DNA from: Opitutales bacterium
GTDB lineage: Bacteria > Verrucomicrobiota > Verrucomicrobiia > Opitutales > Opitutaceae
DNA length: 5,306 nucleotides
NCBI GenBank assembly: GCA_021772595.1
Contig: JAJFLS010000544.1
Location: 1-5,306, forward strand
Direction of reading: 5' to 3'
Below, piece after piece: positions 1 through 5,306 of this stretch. The notes below the pieces were generated by a model. The model did not search any database. It was not told the origin of the DNA and saw nothing but the letters and a program-made list of their open reading frames with translations. The number at the start of each line of letters is the position of its first letter. Within the stretch, counting starts at the first letter, position 1. Position numbers and translations under genes: made by a program.

Positions 1-207
1 CTGATCCCGTCACTCAAAGTGAGCCAGGTCGAGAAGCTTAAAGCGAACGGAACGATTAGCCAGGGGATGGTGCCGAAAATCGACAGCGCCATGAATGCTC
101 TCGATTCGAGCGTGCATCGGGTCCACTTTATCGACGGCAGAATGCCGCATAGCCTACTATTGGAAATTTTCACCGACAAGGGAATCGGAACGGAGATCGT
201 GCATTAA
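1..207 (+). CDS. argB: Acetylglutamate kinase, C-terminal 68 residues (5' end outside window)
   Basis: This is the end of the enzyme that phosphorylates N-acetylglutamate with ATP, the second step of arginine synthesis in the cytoplasm. The reading frame is open from base 1 and stops at TAA 205-207. The visible part holds the family's C-terminal signature: a GTISQGMVPK stretch, then HRVHFIDGR, HSLLLEIFTD and the terminal GIGTEIVH. The order GMxPK followed by HSLLxExFTxxGxGT is typical of ArgB in the amino-acid kinase superfamily. A GTG at 19 lies inside the domain and is not the start. The gene is followed directly by argD in the same direction, which supports the call. The N-terminal nucleotide- and substrate-binding part is not visible, so arginine-feedback type cannot be judged. 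Confidence 0.95.
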   Translation: MIPSLKVSQVEKLKANGTISQGMVPKIDSAMNALDSSVHRVHFIDGRMPHSLLLEIFTDKGIGTEIVH

Positions 208-211
208 GATC

Positions 212-306
212 TCCCACGAAGGACACAGAGATCACGAAGTATTGATGACATCACGAAATTTGAAGTTTAAACTAACTTTTAGTGATCCTTCGTGAACTTC
301 GTGGGA
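212..306. repeat. Inverted repeat of CACGAAG-type 9-bp units between argB and argD
   Basis: The left arm 212-235 and right arm 282-306 are imperfect inverted complements of 24 and 25 bases; the outer 10 bases (tcccacgaag) match exactly. The arms are made of 9-bp units: cccacgaag (213-221), gacacagag (222-230) and atcacgaag (231-239) on the left; read on the minus strand, cccacgaag then ttcacgaag on the right, after which the register slips by one base. The loop is about 46 bases, is AT-rich and contains tgatgacatca (243-253) and gtttaaac (265-272). The element starts five bases after the argB stop and ends 29 bases before the argD ATG. In RNA it would form a long stem; no U-tract follows, so it is not a standard terminator. 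Confidence 0.85.
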
Positions 307-335
307 AAAATAGTTCAAAACAAAACACAACCATC

Positions 336-1571
336 ATGACAACGAACATAGACACCGAGCAGCTCTACAAGGATAATGTACTCGGCAATTACGGATTGCC
401 GCCTGTTACGTTTGTTCGTGGTCGTGGACTTCGGTTGTGGGATGACGCAGGAAAAGAGTATCTCGATTTTTGTGCGGGGATCGCAGTCGCGAGCCTGGGG
501 CATTGTCACCCGAAGTTGGTGACAGCTATCCAGGAACAAGCGGCCGAGCTGCTGTGCGTTAGCAATCTCTACCGGAACGAAAATCAGGCGAAACTCGCGG
601 CGAAGCTGAACGAAAAAGCGGGCGGCGGTGGCAAGGTCTTCTTCTGCAACAGCGGCGCGGAAGCGAACGAGGCCCTTATCAAATTGGCTCGGCTCCATGG
701 CCGGAAGCTCAGCGGGCAAGAGGGGAAACGCTTCAAGATCGTCTGCGCGGAAAACGCATTCCACGGACGGACGTTCGGAGGAATGAGCGCGACGCCGAAA
801 GCGAAGATCCAGGAAGGATTCGCTCCGCTAGTCGATGGGTTCGAGTTCGCTGCGTTGAACGATTTGGCGAGCTTCGAGGCCGCTATCGACGATCAAACCG
901 CAGCGGTATTTATCGAGACGATTCAGGGAGAAGGCGGCATTTTCCCGGCGACGACCGAATTTCTCCAAGGCTTGCGGGCGCTCTGCGATGAGAAGGGCGT
1001 GTTGCTGATGATCGACGAGGTTCAGTGCGGCGCAGGCCGGACGGGGAGCTTCTTCGCATTCGAAAAGGCAGGTATTTATCCGGATGTGATCGGGATGGCG
1101 AAAGGCCTCGGCGGCGGCGTCCCGATTGGCGCGGTTTGGATTCGCGACGAGTATGCCGAGCTGTTCGGCCCTGGCTCGCATGGCACGACTTTTGGAGGAA
1201 CGCCGTTGATTTGCGCGGCGGCACTGGCGGTTCTCGATACGATCGAAGAAGAGAAGCTGATGGAGAACGTCCAAAGGAACGGAGCTTACGTTCTCCAAAA
1301 ACTTCAGGATCTCCAGTCGGAGTTTCCGGATTACATTTTGGAAATCAGAGGATCTGGATACATGATCGGTATTCAGATTGCGGACTCGTCTTTCGAGATG
1401 GTGACGCTGCTTCGGGAGAACGCTCTGATCGTTCCACCTGCGGGACCGGATGTGGTTCGCTTTCTTCCCCCGCTTACGGCGACTCAGGCGGACTTCGACG
1501 AAGCGCTCGACATTTTCAAGACTGCTATTAAGGCCCGCGTTGCGTTGCGACAGGAGAACGCGACGGCGTAA
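336..1571 (+). CDS. argD: Acetylornithine aminotransferase, PLP-dependent class III
   Basis: Cytoplasmic PLP enzyme that converts N-acetylglutamate semialdehyde and glutamate to N-acetylornithine and 2-oxoglutarate. Counting from the ATG at 336 it has 411 residues, normal for the family. Visible motifs in order are NSGAEANEALIKLAR (105-119, cofactor phosphate), FHGRT (142-146), IQGEGG (196-201), IDEVQCGAGRTG (226-237, with the Asp that contacts the PLP ring nitrogen), MAKGLGGG with the Schiff-base lysine K256, and HGTTFGG (282-288). The frame can be extended back to a GTG at 282, but those 18 codons lie partly in the intergenic inverted repeat and code for nothing family-like, so ATG 336 is chosen. 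No Shine-Dalgarno sequence precedes it; the leader is A/C-rich. Members may also act on succinyl-diaminopimelate (DapC activity); the arginine context makes ArgD the best name. Confidence 0.96.
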   Translation: MTTNIDTEQLYKDNVLGNYGLPPVTFVRGRGLRLWDDAGKEYLDFCAGIAVASLGHCHPKLVTAIQEQAAELLCVSNLYRNENQAKLAAKLNEKAGGGGKVFFCNSGAEANEALIKLARLHGRKLSGQEGKRFKIVCAENAFHGRTFGGMSATPKAKIQEGFAPLVDGFEFAALNDLASFEAAIDDQTAAVFIETIQGEGGIFPATTEFLQGLRALCDEKGVLLMIDEVQCGAGRTGSFFAFEKAGIYPDVIGMAKGLGGGVPIGAVWIRDEYAELFGPGSHGTTFGGTPLICAAALAVLDTIEEEKLMENVQRNGAYVLQKLQDLQSEFPDYILEIRGSGYMIGIQIADSSFEMVTLLRENALIVPPAGPDVVRFLPPLTATQADFDEALDIFKTAIKARVALRQENATA

Positions 1572-1610
1572 CCAAATACTGAACACTCAATTTCAATCAA
1601 CGATTTTTCC

Positions 1611-2555
1611 ATGGCACATTTTCTAAAAGAAACCGATTTCGCTCCTCACCAAGCTAGCGAGGTATTCGCGTTGGCCCAAAGTTTCAAGCAAGGCAGAGGC
1701 CGCCACACGCCGCCCTCGCTCAAGGGTCAGACCTGGGCGATGATCTTCTCTAAGTCGAGCACGCGCACGCGAGTATCCTTCGATGTGGGCATCCACGAGC
1801 TGGGCGGGCATCCGATTTTTCTCAACAAGAACGACATCCAGCTCGGACGGGGCGAATCGGTCTACGACACGGCGAACGTGCTCTCGCGTTTCGCGCACGG
1901 ATTGATCGTCCGGACCTACGAGCAAAAGGAACTCGAGGAGCTATCCGAGATGGGGAGCATCCCGGTGATCAACGCGCTCACGGATTTCCTCCACCCTTGC
2001 CAGACCTATACCGACGCCTTCTCGATGACTGAGCATTGGTCAGAAGGGAAGAACCACCTCGAGTCGCTAAAAGGCCGGAAAATGGCTTACTTCGGTGACA
2101 CGGCGAACAACATCGCGAATTCCTGGATTCTCGGAGCGGCACTGTTTGGAATGGAGCTCGTTCTCGCCGGTCCCGAAGGATACGAGCCGGGCGAGGAGAT
2201 TAAGAAAGTTCTCGCGGAAAGCGGTTACGCCCCGACCTACACCTTCACCAACGACCCCGAAGTAGCCGCTCGCGACGCAGACGTTCTCTACACGGACACT
2301 TGGGTCAGCATGGGGCAGGAGGAGGAGTCGGCCGAGCGAATCGCGGCGATGAAGCCCTATTCAGTGACGTCCGACCTGATGAAGCTCGGGAAGCCCGCCG
2401 CGCTATTCATGCACGACCTTCCCGCCTACAAAGGGATGGAAGTTCAAGAAGACGTGCTCTACGGCCCGCAATCGATCGTATTCGACCAAGCCGAGAATCG
2501 GCTCCACACGCAAAAGGCGATCATGGCCGTGCTCGGCCAAAAGGTACGATCGTAG
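1611..2555 (+). CDS. argF: Ornithine carbamoyltransferase
   Basis: Catabolic or anabolic carbamoyltransferase, here biosynthetic by context: carbamoyl phosphate plus ornithine gives citrulline. The 314-residue length is typical. The carbamoyl-phosphate loop KSSTRTR is at 48-54, followed by R101 in VRTY and the LTDFLHPCQ segment at 123-131. The ornithine-binding half shows GDTANNIANSW (162-172) and the mobile DTWVSMGQEEE loop (229-239). The late motif that usually reads HCLP is HDLPAYKG here (268-275), with Asp in place of Cys. The start at 1611 is the only sensible ATG and gives the usual short N-terminus before the first helix. It follows argD by 39 bases (1572-1610) with no repeat in the gap and no recognisable Shine-Dalgarno site. 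Acetyl- or succinylornithine carbamoyltransferase is less likely because the SMGQE loop is of ordinary OTCase type. Confidence 0.94.
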   Translation: MAHFLKETDFAPHQASEVFALAQSFKQGRGRHTPPSLKGQTWAMIFSKSSTRTRVSFDVGIHELGGHPIFLNKNDIQLGRGESVYDTANVLSRFAHGLIVRTYEQKELEELSEMGSIPVINALTDFLHPCQTYTDAFSMTEHWSEGKNHLESLKGRKMAYFGDTANNIANSWILGAALFGMELVLAGPEGYEPGEEIKKVLAESGYAPTYTFTNDPEVAARDADVLYTDTWVSMGQEEESAERIAAMKPYSVTSDLMKLGKPAALFMHDLPAYKGMEVQEDVLYGPQSIVFDQAENRLHTQKAIMAVLGQKVRS

Positions 2556-2561
2556 CTTGGT

Positions 2562-2664
2562 CCGCAGATTTCGCAGATGCCCGCAGATAATATGTCTGGA
2601 AATTCTTTAAACGAGTGAGCATAAGACTCTTCAAAAAATCTGTGTTCATCTGCGAAATCTGCGG
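2562..2664. repeat. Inverted repeat of CGCAGAT-type 9-bp units between argF and argG
   Basis: Bases 2562-2579 are an exact 18-base reverse complement of 2647-2664, and the match extends imperfectly to about 27 bases (2562-2588 with 2638-2664, 24 of 27 matching). Each arm is three tandem 9-bp units: ccgcagatt, tcgcagatg and cccgcagat on the left, and ccgcagatt, tcgcagatg and aacacagat when the right arm is read on the minus strand. The loop of about 49 bases is AT-rich and includes tttaaac (2606-2612). The element begins six bases after the argF stop and ends 32 bases before the argG ATG. Its layout copies that of the argB-argD repeat although the unit sequence differs. Confidence 0.9.
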
Positions 2665-2696
2665 GAAACAAAACTTAACTTTTTAGAAAATATCTC

Positions 2697-3922
<1,226 letters not shown>

Positions 3923-3926
<4 letters not shown>

Positions 3927-3945
3927 GAGCCAGCGTGCTGGCGAT
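3923..3945 (+). repeat. REP-like palindromic element overlapping the argG stop
   Basis: The element has the layout gtaggagc head, hairpin gccagc-gt-gctggc (3929-3942), then gat. This head-plus-hairpin form resembles the GTAGGAGC-type repetitive extragenic palindromes known from several bacterial groups and mobilised by REP-associated tyrosine transposases (RAYT). A second copy in opposite orientation lies at 5135-5157 with a different but still perfect stem. The argG stop codon is inside the head. It could also act as a transcript-end stabiliser for the arg mRNA; that is inference. Confidence 0.85.
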
Positions 3946-3964
3946 TTGAGAGGTTGAGAAATGG

Positions 3965-4156
3965 ACAACGCTCGTACCTCGCTTGATCGTCCCGCAAGCG
4001 GTACGGCAGGATCCTCGCTTTGCGAGGGCAGGATATTGAAGAGACAGGATCGGGCTTTAGATAGGTCTCATCTAAAGCACCTATTTTCAAAATCCTGCCG
4101 ACGCGTAGCGGCGATCCTGCCCCACGCAGTGGGATCAAGCGACGTAGGAGCGTTGT
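3965..4156. repeat. Composite palindrome with nested hairpins and GGCAGGAT motifs
   Basis: Arms 3965-4040 and 4086-4156 are inverted relatives: read in the same sense both run acaacgctc-ta-c-tcgcttgatc, hairpin, ggcaggatc, hairpin, ggcaggat-ttgaa. The hairpins inside the arms differ in sequence but keep pairing: ccgc-aa-gcgg (3992-4001) opposite cccac-gca-gtggg (4121-4133), and cctcgc-ttt-gcgagg (4013-4027) opposite gccg/cggc (4097-4100 with 4109-4112). The centre has a third stem, gctttaga (4054-4061) with tctaaagc (4071-4078). A small stem gttgat-aaa-atcaac (4155-4169) follows on the right. The right arm ends with gtaggagcg (4144-4152), an echo of the REP head. No gene in this stretch looks real, so I read 3927-4196 as a compound of REP-type units. 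Confidence 0.8.
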
Positions 4157-4196
4157 TGATAAAATCAACGCAACCACTGCACCTGTGATTGTTCTC

Positions 4197-4670
4197 TTAT
4201 TTTAGTCCAGGTAACATTGGCCACATAACCCTATCTCCAAGCAATGCCAATCCAACGTGATCAGATTTTGAAGCGATAGATCTCGGGACACGCAGAGTAA
4301 TGACTGGCAGTGCAACTGAGCCGCTAGAGATAGACAGGACAGCTTCAATAGCATGCACATCTTCATACAGAATATTTGATCGCCCCTCCCCAGATTTCGG
4401 CCTTTTTGTAGCGACGAGCCTTATTTTTTTCAAGTTAGCAACAGGGACTCGATTCTACGTCGCATCTTTAACGTAGCTGAGATTCAATTCGGTTACTTTA
4501 ATGATAATCTCATTCCCGTTTTCGATTCTAGTGAGGCTTCCTTTGTACGCTATCGTACCGTATTCGCCATCAAGACTAATCACTCTTGATGAGAGGACTT
4601 GCTCGGTTGTCTGACAGCCAATCAACGAGAGAATGATCAGGCTAAATATAGATAGTTTGTACTTTTTCAT
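4197..4670 (-). pseudogene. Small lipoprotein gene interrupted by an in-frame amber codon
   Basis: Starting at the ATG at 4670-4668, the frame encodes a lipoprotein signal peptide: MKK, a hydrophobic run, then lipobox L16-I17-G18-C19 with Q20 at +2, which predicts lipidation and an outer-membrane location. After 71 residues a TAG (4457-4455) interrupts the frame. Beyond it the same frame stays open for 85 more codons to a stop at 4199-4197, including KKIRLVATKRP, SGEGRSNILYEDVHAIEAVLSI and ITLRVPRSIA. Without the TAG this would be one protein of about 157 residues. I do not recognise the family. The text around the TAG shows no shift of frame, so a nonsense mutation, a sequencing error or programmed readthrough could each explain it. 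Upstream, ggag lies about 11 bases before the ATG, a loose ribosome-binding site. Base composition is much more AT-rich (26 G/C of 60 at 4501-4560) than in argG (44 of 60 at 3001-3060), consistent with acquired DNA. Confidence 0.7.
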
Positions 4671-4824
4671 ATTATAGAGAACTCCGCCCACCAAACACGA
4701 ATCCGAAGAAAGGCGCAAGCCCCCGTAGGGTGCTTGCTGTTTGCTGGGTCCGCTTGTTGTGGACGGCTAGAGCGGGCCGCGTTTTCTTGTCATTTGGTTG
4801 TGGTTTGCTCTGAGGGCGGAAAAA
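4671..4824. other. Non-coding spacer between orphan antitoxin and lipoprotein gene
   Basis: This stretch has no convincing open frame on either strand; in particular the position where a toxin gene would normally follow the antitoxin is closed by stops within a few dozen codons. It contains a strong hairpin (4715-4737), a weak one (gtcc 4748-4751 with ggac 4761-4764), and short terminal inverted sequences: tccgccc-acc-aaac (4683-4696) against gttt-gctctga-gggcgga (4803-4820). The terminal pairing with an unpaired asymmetric insert is reminiscent of integron attC architecture, but the core-site consensus is missing. Confidence 0.5.
4715..4737 (-). terminator. Strong hairpin, possible terminator of the antitoxin transcript
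   Basis: The arms gcaagccccc and gggtgcttgc pair over ten positions with one mismatch and a three-base loop (gta). On the minus strand it lies about 90 bases after the antitoxin stop and is followed by gcctttcttc, which is only weakly U-rich. It could terminate minus-strand transcription or be another REP-like palindrome; the weak tail keeps the terminator call modest. Confidence 0.35.
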
Positions 4825-5106
4825 TTATGTCCATCCGAGCGAATCTCTGATTTGGGAGAAAAACAGCGTCTTTTCTATACCAGATTCTGGATTCGCCTGA
4901 TAGGTCTTCCATCGTTCCTCGGCCAAAGCCAGCCATGCTTCGTCCGTTTCGCTTAGTTCCTGGTTGTGGACACTTTGAAAGAGATGGTTCGCAAGCGCTT
5001 CACGCTCGGCTGCCGGAAGAGATAGGGCTTTCTGTTCGATGTCGTGAGCTCTGTTGGTCATAGGGTAGGACATTAGCTTTTGAGCGGATTTCGTCAAGTT
5101 GCTCAT
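4825..5106 (-). CDS. Putative addiction module component, TIGR02574 / Unstab_antitox (PF09720) type, orphan
   Basis: The 93-residue product carries the family's characteristic text: ALSLPAAEREALANHLFQSV (residues 27-46), then ETDEAWLALAEERWKTY (53-69) and a C-terminal part ending FFSQIRDSLG. In this family the leucine-proline-x-x-E-R-x-x-L-A helix is followed by an acidic W-containing helix and a short arginine-bearing tail. Members are antitoxin-like proteins normally paired with a downstream ParE/RelE-type toxin. No such toxin follows here. The ATG at 5106 is chosen because AGGTGA sits five bases upstream; a GTG at 5115 would overlap that site. An ATG at 5061 would give a 78-residue protein nearer the usual family length, so the first 15 residues are uncertain. 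A REP element lies immediately upstream (5135-5157). Function as an antitoxin is inferred from family only. Confidence 0.75.
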   Translation of the reverse strand: MSNLTKSAQKLMSYPMTNRAHDIEQKALSLPAAEREALANHLFQSVHNQELSETDEAWLALAEERWKTYQANPESGIEKTLFFSQIRDSLGWT

Positions 5107-5111
5107 TTCTG

Positions 5112-5117
5112 TCACCT
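5112..5117 (-). promoter_or_regulatory. Ribosome-binding site AGGTGA of the antitoxin-like gene
   Basis: On the minus strand AGGTGA precedes ATG 5106 with a five-base gap and decides between the GTG at 5115 and this ATG. It is the clearest Shine-Dalgarno-like site in the window. It also lies within a small palindrome, tcac-cta-gtga (5112-5122), which could be coincidence or an operator half-site. Confidence 0.5.
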
Positions 5118-5134
5118 AGTGATGCACGAAGAGA

Positions 5135-5157
5135 ATCGCCTGCGAGCAGGCTCCTAC
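5135..5157 (-). repeat. REP-like palindromic element, inverted relative to the argG-end copy
   Basis: Read on the minus strand it is gtaggagc head, hairpin gcctgc/gcaggc with a two-base loop (5138-5151), then gat. Head, loop size and tail are the same as in the copy at 3923-3945, while the stem sequence differs on both sides so that pairing is kept. It lies between the antitoxin-like gene and the gene entering from the right edge. The two copies point toward each other and bound a stretch of about 1.2 kb. Confidence 0.85.
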
Positions 5158-5182
5158 ATTCGATAAAGCCATTAAGTTGACG

Positions 5183-5231
5183 GCGTATACGCTGAGCAGG
5201 ATCGAAGCCCTGCCTTGAGAGCTGCGGCTCT
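5183..5231. repeat. Hairpin cluster at the 3' end of the right-edge gene
   Basis: Three palindromes sit close together: gcgtatacgc (5183-5192, a perfect 10-base palindrome), gcagg (5196-5200) pairing with cctgc (5209-5213), and agagc-tgcg-gctct (5218-5231). The middle one contains gcaggatcg, the same motif that recurs in the composite palindrome near 4005-4120, so these probably belong to the same repeat family. The last hairpin overlaps the TAG stop of the minus-strand gene. It may also act as that gene's transcript end. Confidence 0.6.
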
Positions 5232-5306
5232 ATTCGACTACTGCTGCTGGAGCTGCTTCTTCTTCCGCGGGGAGCTGGCTTTGGAGGACCATGGCTTTTT
5301 GCAGCC
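5230..5306 (-). CDS. C-terminal end of an unrecognised protein (5' end outside window)
   Basis: A minus-strand frame enters from the right edge and reads 24 codons to TAG (5232-5230). The peptide begins LQKAMVLQSQLPAEEE and ends AAPAAVVE. An acidic, alanine/proline-rich tail of this kind is a common low-complexity C-terminus and does not identify the family. Support for it being real is the protein-like composition, and the hairpins that start exactly at its stop, as happens at argG. The other two minus frames give lysine/glutamine or serine runs typical of out-of-frame reading. Function cannot be stated. Confidence 0.5.
   Translation of the reverse strand, partial: LQKAMVLQSQLPAEEEAAPAAVVE

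Noticed and set aside
243..253. tgatgacatca as an ARG box
   Set aside because: It is a neat palindrome but does not match the ArgR consensus TGAAT-n-ATTCA, and it sits in the loop of the inverted repeat.
282..335. GTG at 282 as start of argD
   Set aside because: The extra 18 codons lie in the right arm of the inverted repeat and its A-rich flank; ATG 336 gives the usual family N-terminus.
4197..4433. Separate 78-codon gene starting at TTG 4433
   Set aside because: It is in the same frame as the upstream lipoprotein with no stop except the TAG, and lacks its own ribosome-binding site, so it is better read as the rest of the interrupted gene.
4671..4676. TATAAT on the minus strand just before the lipoprotein ATG as a promoter -10 box
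   Set aside because: It abuts the start codon, which would need a nearly leaderless transcript, and no good -35 box lies 16-18 bases upstream.
4671..4718. TTG at 4718 as an earlier start of the lipoprotein
   Set aside because: It would place 16 residues before the MKK signal peptide and bury the lipobox; ATG 4670 gives a normal lipoprotein signal.

Overview
This window carries the 3' part of an arginine-biosynthesis cluster on the + strand, followed by a repeat-rich accessory stretch with two small minus-strand genes and the tail of a third. The cluster (1-3926) holds the C-terminal end of argB (acetylglutamate kinase), then complete argD (acetylornithine aminotransferase), argF (ornithine carbamoyltransferase) and argG (argininosuccinate synthase). 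These convert N-acetylglutamate onwards to argininosuccinate. The deacetylation enzyme (ArgE/ArgJ) and argH are not in view.

The organism is a Gram-negative-type bacterium: the accessory region encodes an outer-membrane-type lipoprotein, and the arg genes are GC-rich. The intergenic repeats (CACGAAG- and CGCAGAT-type inverted repeats, GTAGGAGC-type REPs) and the lack of Shine-Dalgarno sequences before the arg genes made me think of Verrucomicrobiota (Opitutae-like) or a related lineage. That is an impression from memory, not a demonstrated assignment.

The arg genes are separated by unusual spacers. The argB-argD gap (208-335) and the argF-argG gap (2556-2696) each hold an inverted repeat whose arms are built from 9-bp tandem units. 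The two repeats share no unit sequence, yet arm length, loop length and distance to the flanking stop and start codons are nearly the same. The argD-argF gap is only 39 bp and has no such element.

From 3923 to about 5232 the DNA is packed with repeats. A REP-like hairpin begins on the argG stop codon. Next comes a roughly 190-bp composite palindrome with nested hairpins and a recurring GGCAGGAT motif. Then come a minus-strand lipoprotein gene interrupted by one in-frame amber codon (4197-4670), a hairpin-bearing spacer, and a minus-strand gene of the TIGR02574/Unstab_antitox type with no toxin beside it (4825-5106). A second REP lies in opposite orientation (5135-5157), followed by further hairpins. 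The window closes with the last 24 codons of an unrecognised minus-strand gene (5230-5306), whose TAG stop also lies in a hairpin.

The arg genes are ordinary. The repeats are the part worth attention: two architecturally matched inverted repeats inside a biosynthetic cluster, and a REP-bounded accessory block with a broken gene and an orphan antitoxin.
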